Source: Syntrophaceae bacterium UBA2188
GTDB taxonomy: Bacteria; Desulfobacterota; BSN033; UBA1163
Direction: 5' to 3'
Assembly: GCA_002327985.1 (NCBI GenBank)
Contig: DCVM01000109.1
Location: 1 to 27,046 of the forward strand
Length of the DNA stretch: 27,046 nucleotides
Shown here: in pieces, positions 16,519 to 24,006 of the stretch
Layout: every line of letters starts with the position of its first letter
Numbering within the stretch: position 1 is the stretch's first letter
Notes under the pieces: generated by a model
Told to the model about the DNA's origin: nothing
Seen by the model: only the letters and a program-made list of their open reading frames with translations
Databases searched by the model: none
Program-made: the position numbers and the translations under genes

Positions 16519-16590
16519 GCCCAACCCTTCTATCCATTTAAGTCGATACGAATTGTAACGAAATTAAAATCCCATGAAGTATAATGTGTC

Positions 16591-16785
16591 AAGTGAACTA
16601 CCCCGCAGCAAGCTGCGGGGCATCAAATTCTCTAAAAAACTTTCCTCCCCCTTGATGGGGGAGGATTAAGGTGGGGGTGATGATAAGATCATTTCCCCCT
16701 CACCCTAACCCTCTCCCCCCAGGGGAGAGGGAGGCCATTCATCCCCCCAGCAGAGCTGAGGGGTATTCTGGCATATTTTTATAAA
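16591..16785 (+). repeat. 195-bp exact repeat, copy 1
   Basis: Identical base for base to 25180-25374. It contains CCCCGCAGC-AA-GCTGCGGGG (16601-16620), CTCCCCC-TTGAT-GGGGGAG (16645-16663), CCCTCTCCCC-CCA-GGGGAGAGGG (16709-16731) and an imperfect CCCCCCAGC/GCTGAGGGG stem (16744-16764). Four hairpins in a row resemble a composite REP/BIME unit. It sits in the gap between the nitronate monooxygenase-like gene and DUF362. Confidence 0.9.
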
Positions 16786-16811
16786 AATCAGAGGTCTATA
16801 AGAAGATATTT

Positions 16812-17966
16812 TTATTTAGCTATTACGCTTTCTGGAAGCCTATGGGTGAGGATTTCCACTGCCTCCTCGACCATCTCCTCAAGCACCTGTTGGGCAGGTT
16901 TGATGCCTTTGATGAGCCCTGAGACCTGACCGGCAAGGCCACCGACGTAATCGTCTTTTTCTCCATTGATAAAACTGTGCAAGAGAGCCGAAGAGACCAA
17001 AACCTGGGTGGGAAAAGGAAGCGGCTCCAAACCCGAACCATCCCAGAGATCATGGAATCTGTTATAGCTTGCCCGGAGGGTCTTTCCTGTATAAGCCTTG
17101 CTCACCCGAGTATCTTCATCTGTAGAATCGATGATCCGATTTTTGTTGACCGGGAGAGCCCCTGCTTCATTCGTGGCCAAAAAGCGGGTCCCCACCCACG
17201 CCCCGATGCAACCCATGGCTAGGGCGGCAGCCAGTCCCCGGCCGTCTCCGATGCCACCGGCTGCCAAGACAGGGACCGGGTAGGCGGCATCGATAGCCTG
17301 GGGAAGTAAAGCCATCGTTCCAATCCGGCCTGTGTGCCCTCCCCCTTCATACCCTTGAGCGACTAAAAGGTCGATTCCGGATTGGGCCATTCTGCGGGCA
17401 TTTTTTGCGTTCCCTGTGATCCCAAGGACTTTCATTCCTACCGCATGAGCTTGTGCTACCATGAATCCAGGATTCCCCAGGCCAGCGCAAAAGAGTGGAA
17501 CTCTTTCCTCGATGCACACTTGAACTGCTTCTTGGGGACGCATCGTTGTTGTATCCATCTTCACCACGATCTCAACATCCGGAAGTTGAAGCTCTTCTTT
17601 CACTTTCTTAATCCAGTCCTGATGCGGTTTGGGAAGAGACTTCAGCATCATGCTTAAAGGCAGCTCTTTAAGCCCCTTCTGGCCTAATCCTCCTCCGAGG
17701 TCAAGCTTCTGGGGTAAGAGGAGATCCACTCCGAAGGGCTTCTTTGTTTTTGCTTTGATCTCCCGGATAGCCTCCTGTAACTTTTCTACCGTAAAACCGC
17801 TCCCGCCCAGAACTCCCAAGCCTCCGGCCTCGGAAACAGCCACCACCAACTCCACAGGAGCCCCTGTGGTTTCGCCAATCAGTGTCGGTCCCATTCCGGC
17901 ACATATAATGGGATACTCGATTCCGAGCATGTCGCAAAGCTTTGTATGCAACGTTCGCCTGACCAT
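16812..17966 (-). CDS. Nitronate monooxygenase / enoyl-ACP reductase II-like flavoprotein
   Basis: A 384-residue FMN TIM-barrel protein of the NPD/2-nitropropane dioxygenase superfamily. It shows PIICAGMG (19-26), the active-site loop GYEGGGHTGRIG (205-216) with the conserved histidine, and the FMN phosphate-binding AAGGIGDGRGLAAAL (235-249) followed by GTRF. The ribosome site AAGGAGAA precedes the ATG. Members include nitronate monooxygenases, FabK-type enoyl reductases and uncharacterised CoA-related flavoproteins; the neighbourhood fits a CoA or acyl substrate better than nitronate (inference). It follows the Old Yellow Enzyme gene by 189 bp on the same strand. Confidence 0.85.
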   Translation of the reverse strand: MVRRTLHTKLCDMLGIEYPIICAGMGPTLIGETTGAPVELVVAVSEAGGLGVLGGSGFTVEKLQEAIREIKAKTKKPFGVDLLLPQKLDLGGGLGQKGLKELPLSMMLKSLPKPHQDWIKKVKEELQLPDVEIVVKMDTTTMRPQEAVQVCIEERVPLFCAGLGNPGFMVAQAHAVGMKVLGITGNAKNARRMAQSGIDLLVAQGYEGGGHTGRIGTMALLPQAIDAAYPVPVLAAGGIGDGRGLAAALAMGCIGAWVGTRFLATNEAGALPVNKNRIIDSTDEDTRVSKAYTGKTLRASYNRFHDLWDGSGLEPLPFPTQVLVSSALLHSFINGEKDDYVGGLAGQVSGLIKGIKPAQQVLEEMVEEAVEILTHRLPESVIAK

Positions 17967-17980
17967 AAGATTTCTCCTTT

Positions 17981-18083
17981 ACCCCGTTAGAAAACCTCAG
18001 CATTTATGCTGGGAATGGTGGAAATATAAAACATCGGCCCTTTATTGGGGGCGGGATCAAAGTCCTGCCCTTTCTAACGGGGT
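17981..18083. repeat. 103-bp inverted-repeat element upstream of the nitronate monooxygenase-like gene
   Basis: ACCCCGTTAGAAA (17981-17993) is the exact reverse complement of TTTCTAACGGGGT (18071-18083). A small CAGCAT/ATGCTG hairpin lies just inside. One arm ends directly beside the AAGGAGAA ribosome site of the downstream gene, so folding could affect its translation. Confidence 0.55.
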
Positions 18084-18155
18084 TTACTATTGATTCTCCA
18101 TTTTGGTTAAATGCTCAATGCTGAGGGGCAATGTCTAAACGCTGATCCCTCCTTT

Positions 18156-20090
18156 TTAGAGATTCCAGGCAGCGCGAGCCCCTTCCTCTGTCGCTTCGAT
18201 AATTCTTCGTGGCTCGAGGGAATCACCGATGATAAAATGACGGATCTTTTTTGCCTGTAAGATTTCTTTGAGTTCATTACGGGGTTTAAGTCCAACAGCA
18301 ATGATGACTTGGTCCACAGGGGAAAGGTCCTCTTCTCCACCTTCCATAAGAAGCGTTACAGAAGAATCATCGATCTTCTTTACAGAGGTGTTAAAAAGAA
18401 GTCGGCATTTAGCCTCTTTGAGCCGTTTGTGCAACATGTAGCCATGTGAGGTGATTTTGAGAACCGGCGACCGTTTAAGGACTTCGACCAGGGTGACCTG
18501 AGCTCCTCTCTGACCTATGTAATCCGCTGTTTCCATGCCAACCAATCCGCCGCCAATCACAACCACATGTCTCCCGGGCGCAACCTCACCTCCCAGAACC
18601 CGCCAAGCATCACAGACCAAAGGAAGGTCAATCCCTGGAATGTCAGGTCTGATCTGCTCTCCTCCGCTGGCCAAAATCACCACCTCCGGTTTCCCTTCGG
18701 AAATCATGTCTCCCGTCACTTCAGTGTCTGTTCGTAGAATGACCCCCTTCTTTTTAGCTTGAGCAATAAGCCAGGAGGCCCAATTTCCATATTGATCTTT
18801 AAAGGGCGCCTTGCTTGCAAGACGTAGCTGCCCCCCCATTTCTGTTTCTTTCTCGAAGAGGGTCACCTGATGGCCCAAACGGGCGGCTTCATACGCTGCA
18901 GTGAGGCCCCCTGGACCAGATCCCACGACCCATACCTGACGGCGGACACCTGCTGGTGCTTGGGGATAAATGATTTCCTGCCCGGTCTCAGGATTGATAG
19001 CGCAACGTATTTTTCCTTCCCCTAACATCAGGCGCTCGATGCATCCTTGATTGCAGGCAATACATTTGAGGGTATCTTCAGGACGACCCTCCCGAGCCTT
19101 GATTAAAAAATCCGGATCCGCTAAGAATTGGCGGCCAAAGGCTACAAGGTCTGCTTCCCCACGAGCAATCACTTCATTCGCCAAAGAAGGCTCTGTGAAT
19201 CGGCCAACGGCAATCACTGGAAGGCCCACTTCCTCCTTTAACTTTTTAGCCCGCCAGACATTAAACCCTGGTTGAAACTCAAAAGGGGCGCTCGTAATCC
19301 CACCCGGACTTCCGTGCGTACCAAGAGAGGCATGGAGGATATCGGCCCCGGCTTGAACAAAACTCGGAAGGATGGGTCGGATATCCTCAAAGGTATAGCC
19401 GCCTTCGATGCACTCTTCGACAGAAAGGCGGAGGGAGATGGGAAAATCCGGGCCCACTGCTTTGCGAACCTCCTGCAATACTTCAATGATGAACCGGCTG
19501 CGGTTGCTGAGACTGCCTCCATACTCATCTTCGCGTTTGTTGGAAAGAGTTGATAGAAACTGTGTTAGCAAGTATCCATGAGCTCCATGAACCTCCACCG
19601 CGTCGAAGCCAGCTTCTACTCCCCGGCGGGCAGCGGTGCCAAAAGCGGTGATGATTTCTTGAATCTCTTCGCGGGTGATTTCCCGCGGAGTCAGGCCGAA
19701 AACCAGAGATCGGATGGCGGAGGGGGCAATGGCTTTCTTTTCTCGAAGAAGATAAATACTTTCCCGTCCAGCATGATGGAGTTGCAGGGCCACTTTGCCC
19801 CCGGCCGCATGCACAGCGCCGGCAATTTTTCCCAAGCCAGGAATAAACTGGTCATGAAACGCCCCTAATTCATTCGGGATGGCCGAACCGCTCGGATGGA
19901 CAGAGGTAATTTCAGTGATGATCAGACCAGCCCCGCCCCTCGCCCGGCGTTTGATATAAGCGAGATTCGCTCCGCTCACCGTACCGTCCGTATTCCCGAG
20001 ATTGGTCCCCATGGGAGGCATAACCGCCCGATTGAGCAATTCCAACGATTTTATCTTGAAAGGCGAAAAAAGGGAGGGCAAGAGGTTCAT
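18156..20090 (-). CDS. Fe-S Old Yellow Enzyme family NAD(P)H:enoate / 2,4-dienoyl-CoA reductase-like protein
   Basis: A 644-residue flavoprotein with three modules. An N-terminal FMN barrel (about 1-335) contains AVMPPMGTN and the active-site region EVHGAHGYLLTQF with Tyr173. A [4Fe-4S] motif C-x2-C-x3-C-x12-C follows (Cys343, 346, 350, 363). The FAD/NAD(P)H part has GSGPGG (390-395) and a second Rossmann motif, VIGGGLVGMETADY. Order and length match E. coli FadH (about 670 aa) and clostridial 2-enoate reductases. It would reduce an activated C=C bond of an unsaturated acid or acyl-CoA; substrate unknown. AAGGAGAA precedes the ATG. First gene of the minus-strand set, with its own promoter upstream. 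Confidence 0.92.
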   Translation of the reverse strand: MNLLPSLFSPFKIKSLELLNRAVMPPMGTNLGNTDGTVSGANLAYIKRRARGGAGLIITEITSVHPSGSAIPNELGAFHDQFIPGLGKIAGAVHAAGGKVALQLHHAGRESIYLLREKKAIAPSAIRSLVFGLTPREITREEIQEIITAFGTAARRGVEAGFDAVEVHGAHGYLLTQFLSTLSNKREDEYGGSLSNRSRFIIEVLQEVRKAVGPDFPISLRLSVEECIEGGYTFEDIRPILPSFVQAGADILHASLGTHGSPGGITSAPFEFQPGFNVWRAKKLKEEVGLPVIAVGRFTEPSLANEVIARGEADLVAFGRQFLADPDFLIKAREGRPEDTLKCIACNQGCIERLMLGEGKIRCAINPETGQEIIYPQAPAGVRRQVWVVGSGPGGLTAAYEAARLGHQVTLFEKETEMGGQLRLASKAPFKDQYGNWASWLIAQAKKKGVILRTDTEVTGDMISEGKPEVVILASGGEQIRPDIPGIDLPLVCDAWRVLGGEVAPGRHVVVIGGGLVGMETADYIGQRGAQVTLVEVLKRSPVLKITSHGYMLHKRLKEAKCRLLFNTSVKKIDDSSVTLLMEGGEEDLSPVDQVIIAVGLKPRNELKEILQAKKIRHFIIGDSLEPRRIIEATEEGARAAWNL

Positions 20091-20139
20091 GGTTTCTCCT
20101 TTTCTGCTGATGGCTCAAAACATAGATGTTTCTTTAACC

Positions 20140-20176
20140 TTGCCCAAACCATAACGGGCAAAAAGGACATTGTCAA
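20140..20176 (-). promoter_or_regulatory. Promoter and possible operator of the Old Yellow Enzyme gene set
   Basis: On the minus strand TTGACA (20176-20171) and TATGGT (20153-20148) are spaced by 17 bp, placing the start near 20141 with a leader of about 50 nt. The dyad TTGCCC-N10-GGGCAA (20140-20161) covers the -10 box and the start, which is where a repressor would bind. Confidence 0.55.
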
Positions 20177-20365
20177 TGATTCTGGTTTTATAACCTCTAA
20201 TAAAATTACCTGACCCCAATTCTCTTTCTCTTATAGAATAACTACTCAGTTGTGGGTAAAAGGAATAACACCTCTTTCTCCACTACTTCTGTAATCAATT
20301 TTATGAAGGTTCTACCCAAAGGTATAGACTTCGAATAAGCGTCAATCCGAAGCCTATTTTTTGAC

Positions 20366-20394
20366 TTGACAGGGAGTTTTTTATGATCTATTAG
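20366..20394 (+). promoter_or_regulatory. Candidate promoter for the SH3 lipoprotein gene
   Basis: TTGACA (20366-20371) is followed after 17 bp by TATTAG (20389-20394). It lies in the 371-bp non-coding gap 20091-20461, which otherwise holds the divergent Old Yellow Enzyme promoter and no recognised gene. Confidence 0.4.
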
Positions 20395-20461
20395 TTTTTT
20401 ATCTTGATAAGAATTCAAAGTTTGGCATAGCAACTTTATTAATGGAAAAAAAGGAGGTCCT

Positions 20462-20944
20462 ATGAAACATACATCGAGAGATTATCTAATCGGTGTCTTG
20501 ATGCTCACGTTGGCTGTCGTTCTTTTATTCGGGTGTGCAACAAAAAGTAAAACGACTCAACCTGAAGGCACGGTCGAGCAAGCCAAACCCGCCCCAGAAC
20601 CTATAGCGAAATCTCCGGAAGCGACTCCGCCTCCTCCACCCCCAGCATCCCCTTCCCCTAAACCGTCTTCTCCCCCTCAACCGTCTCCTCCACCCCAACC
20701 ATCTCCTCCGCCTTCCAAAACCCCTGAAGTGACCCAACCCCCTGCTCAACGGACAACAGAGATCGTGCTGGCCTCTGTGAATCTGCGTAAGGAGCCAAGT
20801 ATAAAGGCCAAGATTGTCAGGGTATTGAAAAAAGGAGCCAAGCTAATCGTTCTCGAAGAAAAGTTAGGTTGGTTGCGTGTCCAGCTTGAAGATGGAGCAG
20901 AGGGATGGGTGGGTAAATCAATGACCTCTGAGGGGGCCCGATAA
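20462..20944 (+). CDS. Proline-rich SH3-domain lipoprotein
   Basis: A 160-residue envelope protein. The signal segment ends in the lipobox LFGC with Cys25 as the lipidated residue. Residues 37-95 form a disordered proline-rich spacer with repeated SPPPQP units. Residues 100-155 form a bacterial SH3 (SH3b) domain (VNLRKEPSIKAKIVRVLKKG then LGWLRVQL and GWVGKSM), typically a cell-wall-binding module. A perfect AGGAGGT precedes the ATG. No Lys or Arg follows directly after Cys25, so outer-membrane anchoring is plausible. The spacer would let the SH3 domain reach peptidoglycan (inference). It seems unrelated to the metabolic genes around it. Confidence 0.85.
   Translation: MKHTSRDYLIGVLMLTLAVVLLFGCATKSKTTQPEGTVEQAKPAPEPIAKSPEATPPPPPPASPSPKPSSPPQPSPPPQPSPPPSKTPEVTQPPAQRTTEIVLASVNLRKEPSIKAKIVRVLKKGAKLIVLEEKLGWLRVQLEDGAEGWVGKSMTSEGAR
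20661..20714 (+). repeat. Three tandem 18-bp units in the lipoprotein spacer
   Basis: Units at 20661-20678, 20679-20696 and 20697-20714 each begin AACC-R-TCT and encode six residues of the S-P-P-P-Q-P type. Such a tract can vary in length by slippage, changing the spacer without shifting the frame. Confidence 0.7.
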
Positions 20945-21059
20945 AAAGACCCATAGTCATCAGCAAGAAACATTACGCGAGCAGCTTCAAGATATTTTTT
21001 AAACCACGATGACACACTCTCTTGAGGGGGAGGGTGGGGGTAACTTTTAAGCCTCTTAT
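20945..21059. other. Non-coding stretch after the lipoprotein gene
   Basis: The 115 bp between the lipoprotein stop and the ATPase pseudogene hold no clear terminator. A GAGGGGGAGGGTGGGGGT run (21024-21041) resembles arms of the GC-rich hairpins elsewhere but has no partner nearby. Confidence 0.4.
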
Positions 21060-21375
21060 TTAAGCAATCCAGTGTTCGATGGGAGTTGTCAGAAACTCCT
21101 CTACTGGGATTCCACCGGTCCCCGCAAGCAGTGGGCGCTTCATGTTGAAGGTTTTGCAAAAGGCTGCCATTCCGGGAAGCCCCTCTCTCTTGCGGCCTGT
21201 CTTCACCTCAATGGCGACTATACTATTCCTGGCGTGCAGGAATATCAACGGCTTCTCTAAGCTGATGGGCAATGGTTGCTTTTCCTACCTGCCTTGGCCC
21301 GGATAAGACCTGGATGAATCGGCGAGGTTCTTGGATGCACCCAAACAGCATATGAAATACCGCTCTCTTAAACAT
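21060..21375 (-). pseudogene. Remnant of an AAA_14/DUF4143 (COG1373) ATPase with an internal deletion
   Basis: From an ATG at 21375, behind a strong GGAGGGGAGG site, the reading is MFKRAVFHMLFGCIQEPRRF and continues into a Walker A region GPRQVGKA-T, then stops at about residue 50. In another frame the segment up to the stop at 21060 reads VAIEVKTGRKREGLPGM, then GIPVEEFLTTPIEHW. These are the start and the end of the COG1373 ATPase family, whose full length is near 380-400 residues. Some 250-300 residues are missing and the frames no longer match. The promoter region looks intact. Members of this family often spread as selfish or toxin-like accessory genes of unclear function. Confidence 0.8.
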
Positions 21376-21403
21376 CCTCCCCTCCTCTAAAGATTAGACG
21401 ATT

Positions 21404-21444
21404 TACTCAATGTCCTGAGTATTATTACTCAATATTTTGAGTAA
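21404..21444 (-). promoter_or_regulatory. Tandem TACTCA-N6-TGAGTA operator-like dyads
   Basis: TACTCA-N6-TGAGTA (21404-21421) is followed by TTACTCA-N6-TGAGTAA (21425-21444). The two centres are 22 bp apart, about two helical turns. They lie 29-69 bp upstream of the ATPase pseudogene start, in its promoter position. Paired sites with equal spacing point to a dimeric regulator that binds cooperatively. Confidence 0.6.
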
Positions 21445-21551
21445 ATTAGGGAAAAAAAAATTTTTTGATGTGGTCAGCATCTGTGTAATTGGCCTCTAAT
21501 TGGTGTAATCAGAGATTTCTTGATTTTTCAGAAAATCTTTCAATTTTTCAC

Positions 21552-21598
21552 TTGACAAACCCGTGGTCCATGCGGTAGATTAATGGCCGTTCATTAAT
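21552..21598 (+). promoter_or_regulatory. tetR promoter with candidate autoregulatory operator
   Basis: TTGACA (21552-21557) and TAGATT (21576-21581) are spaced by 18 bp. Overlapping the end of the -10 box is the dyad ATTAATG-N6-CATTAAT (21579-21598), 20 bp long, a size usual for TetR-family operators. Binding there would block transcription of the regulator itself. Confidence 0.6.
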
Positions 21599-21687
21599 GG
21601 AATAAGTCGAGGATCCTTTAATATCCCCTTTTTGTTTCAATCATGGTGTGGTTATAGAACACCTCTCTCGGAAATGGTTTTGTCCAA

Positions 21688-22302
21688 ATGAATAGCGCCA
21701 AGGTAAAACCTGGTTTTCAAAAGGCGAAGATGCTGGAAACGGCGCGAAGGCTTTTCTGGGAAAAAGGCTACAACGCTACCAGTATGCGCGAAATAGCCCT
21801 ATCCTACGGTTGTCGAGCAGCCAATATCTACAATTTCTTTTCTGACAAAGAAGAAATCCTCTTCGAGGTCCTTCGCGAGGAAATGGAGCAGATCATTCGT
21901 CCCATTAAGCACCTTGAGGAGGATGACGGGTCCAGCCCCATTGAGCAGTTGAGGTTTGTCATTGAAAGTCATTTGAAAGTCACATTGAGCTACAGGAGAT
22001 CCTCCGGGTTGCTTTTTGATGTGGCATTGGACGGCCTTTCGCCTGTCAAACGGAAAACCATCATCGATTTTCGTGACACCTATGACCGAATTATTCGAAA
22101 AGTGATTCGCAGAGGAATTGATAACGGGTATTTCCCCGAAGTGGATGTAAGGTTAGCCGGTTTTATGATTGCATCGATGATTACACGGACTCGAATTTGG
22201 TTTCATCCGAAAAAAGGCGTATCGGTGAGCGAGCTGGCGAATTTCATATCTCAATTCGCTTTAAATGGTCTGAAGGGCCATTCACAAGAGGTTTTAAGGT
22301 AA
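21688..22302 (+). CDS. TetR/AcrR family transcriptional regulator
   Basis: A 204-residue repressor-type protein. The N-terminal helix-turn-helix spans about residues 14-58 (MLETARRLFWEKGYNATSMR, then the recognition region CRAANIYNFFSDKEEIL). The rest is an alpha-helical ligand domain of the kind found in KstR2/FadR-like TetR proteins that sense acyl-CoA thioesters; that likeness is by impression, not alignment. It has a promoter with an overlapping dyad and is 225 bp upstream of the dehydratase gene on the same strand. It probably controls itself and the acyl-CoA genes that follow (inference). No strong ribosome site precedes the ATG. Confidence 0.9.
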   Translation: MNSAKVKPGFQKAKMLETARRLFWEKGYNATSMREIALSYGCRAANIYNFFSDKEEILFEVLREEMEQIIRPIKHLEEDDGSSPIEQLRFVIESHLKVTLSYRRSSGLLFDVALDGLSPVKRKTIIDFRDTYDRIIRKVIRRGIDNGYFPEVDVRLAGFMIASMITRTRIWFHPKKGVSVSELANFISQFALNGLKGHSQEVLR

Positions 22303-22360
22303 TTTTCCATGGCCGGGGGTCACACACGAACCATGAAAATACTACATGCGTTCGGGTTAT

Positions 22361-22470
22361 GGCTAAGGCTACGAAGCCCGTTTCGGTTATGGGTTAAGGT
22401 AACGGCCAAAGAATGATGAGACGCTAAACGTAACCTCTTATTAACGATACGGGCATCGTTACCGTTGCCT
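22361..22470 (+). repeat. Foldback repeat family FB1, copy D (core deleted)
   Basis: Outer arms GGCTAAGGCTACGAAGCCCG (22361-22380) and ACGGGCATCGTTACCGTTGC (22449-22468) are kept, but the GCTTCGATACGAG core of copies A-C is missing. The right arm equals the right arm of copy A over 20 bp. It lies between tetR and the dehydratase gene. Confidence 0.7.
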
Positions 22471-22527
22471 TAAGCGAAGCCCTTACTCTCTACCTAACCC
22501 ATCTTAAAAAAGAGTGGAGGAAAAAAG

Positions 22528-24006
22528 ATGAGAACGAAACAGCAATACATTGAAGGGTTGCGCAAGATGCGCCGAAACATTTATGTGAACGGCGAAAAGA
22601 TCGCTCGGGATGATGAGGTACAAATGCCGACCATTAACACCATGGGGTTGACTTTCGATTTTGCCGCCGACCCAAAATATGAAGACCTTTGTACAGCCAA
22701 ATCTCATTTGACCGGTGAGAAGATCAATCGATTCTGTCATATTCACCACAGCAAGGAGGATTTGCACAAAAAGCAGGATATGACCCGAGCCGTTTGTCAG
22801 GTGGCCGGAGGTTGCATTCAACGGTGTATGGGAATCGATGCGACCAATGCCATCTATAACGTTTCTTTTGAGGCCGATAAACAGAACCAAGGAGCCACTC
22901 AATACCATAAGAACTTTGTGAAATGGTTGGAGAGATTTCAAAAAGAGGACCTGGTCGGTTGTTGCGCCCAGACCGACGTCAAAGGGGACAGGATGAAGCG
23001 ACCCAGCGAGCAGAAAGACCCGGACATGTATGTTCATGTGGTGGAGAGAAAGAGCGATGGGATCGTCGTCCGGGGTTCCAAGGTTCATATTTCCGAGGCT
23101 TCTGTAGCAGACGAAATTCTGGTCGTTCCCACTCGTGCCCTCCTGCCAGCGGAGAAGGACTGGGCTGTAGCTTTTGCTGTTCCAGCAGACTGGGAAGGGG
23201 TAAAGCAGGTGGTGAGCGTGCATAACCTGCGTGACCGGCAACACTTCAAGAGAGGATTTACTCCTGGTTACACCGACTCTTATACAATCTTCGACAACTG
23301 CTTCATTCCATGGGAACGTGTCTTCCTTTGCGGGGAAACGCTGTATGGAGGGGCCTGTGCCCTTTTATTTGCCCTTTTCCATCGCCATAGCTACTCCGGT
23401 TGTAAACCCGCTTTGGGGGATTTAATGCTTGGGACAGTAGCCTTAGCTGCAGAATATAACGGCATTGCGAAAGCCCCCCACGTGAGAGACAAATTAGCGG
23501 AGATCATCCGGGTGTCCGAGCTCGGTTACGCAGCCGGGTTTACAGCTTCCGAATTGGGAAAACCCGAATTGTACGTCCCTGGAATAGGCCCGATGCCTTT
23601 TGGACCGGGAAGTTACATCCCGCATTCCATCTATGCCAATGTCGGCCGCAACCTTACCGGTGAGGCAGTCTTCCGAGAAGCTGAGATCCTATGCGACATC
23701 GCAGGCGGAATTCCAGCCACCTTCCCCTATGAGGAAGATTTTATGAACCCCGAGACAAAGGATCTTCTCTACAAGTACATCACCCGGAATCCGGATATTC
23801 ATCCTGAAGATGCTGCACAGCTCTGGCGTTATATTGGCGACTTGCTCTGCTCCGCTACCGGAGGAATTCATTTGATCGGATCCTATCATGGGGGTGGCTC
23901 GCCCATCATGGAGGCCATTGCCATTACGACTCAATACGACATCGAATCCCGCAAGAAAATGATTAAAAGGCTGGCGGGGATTCAGGACCGGCCAAAAAAT
24001 TGCTGA
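22528..24006 (+). CDS. abfD: 4-hydroxybutyryl-CoA dehydratase / vinylacetyl-CoA isomerase family protein
   Basis: A 492-residue member of the [4Fe-4S]/FAD dehydratase branch of the HpaB superfamily. In the Clostridium aminobutyricum enzyme the cluster is bound by Cys99, Cys103, His292 and Cys299. Here Cys96-x3-Cys100 (GGCIQRCMGIDATNA) and His285-x6-Cys292 (FHRHSYSGCKPALGD) keep all four with the same spacing. KDPDMYVHVVE and DGIVVRGSKVH follow the family pattern. The known reaction is radical dehydration of 4-hydroxybutyryl-CoA to crotonyl-CoA, sensitive to oxygen. The ribosome site GGAGG is seven bases before the ATG. It is followed by a 3-hydroxyacyl-CoA dehydrogenase and an acyl-CoA dehydrogenase. 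A longer or branched 4-hydroxyacyl-CoA substrate is possible, so the symbol marks the family, not a proven substrate. Confidence 0.85.
   Translation: MRTKQQYIEGLRKMRRNIYVNGEKIARDDEVQMPTINTMGLTFDFAADPKYEDLCTAKSHLTGEKINRFCHIHHSKEDLHKKQDMTRAVCQVAGGCIQRCMGIDATNAIYNVSFEADKQNQGATQYHKNFVKWLERFQKEDLVGCCAQTDVKGDRMKRPSEQKDPDMYVHVVERKSDGIVVRGSKVHISEASVADEILVVPTRALLPAEKDWAVAFAVPADWEGVKQVVSVHNLRDRQHFKRGFTPGYTDSYTIFDNCFIPWERVFLCGETLYGGACALLFALFHRHSYSGCKPALGDLMLGTVALAAEYNGIAKAPHVRDKLAEIIRVSELGYAAGFTASELGKPELYVPGIGPMPFGPGSYIPHSIYANVGRNLTGEAVFREAEILCDIAGGIPATFPYEEDFMNPETKDLLYKYITRNPDIHPEDAAQLWRYIGDLLCSATGGIHLIGSYHGGGSPIMEAIAITTQYDIESRKKMIKRLAGIQDRPKNC

Noticed and set aside
17629..18093. 154-codon plus-strand open frame
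   Set aside because: Mostly antisense to the NMO-like gene, running into the inverted-repeat gap; codons mirror the real gene.
20242..20433. 63-codon minus-strand open frame in the gap before the lipoprotein gene
   Set aside because: No ribosome site, no recognisable motif, and it covers the candidate lipoprotein promoter.
22504..23244. 246-codon open frame on the minus strand
   Set aside because: It lies antisense to the well-supported dehydratase gene, has no family resemblance and no ribosome site. It is a shadow of the real gene.
22528..24006. 4-hydroxyphenylacetate 3-monooxygenase (HpaB) assignment
   Set aside because: The superfamily is shared, but the four Fe-S ligands of the dehydratase branch are conserved with correct spacing, which points to the AbfD branch.
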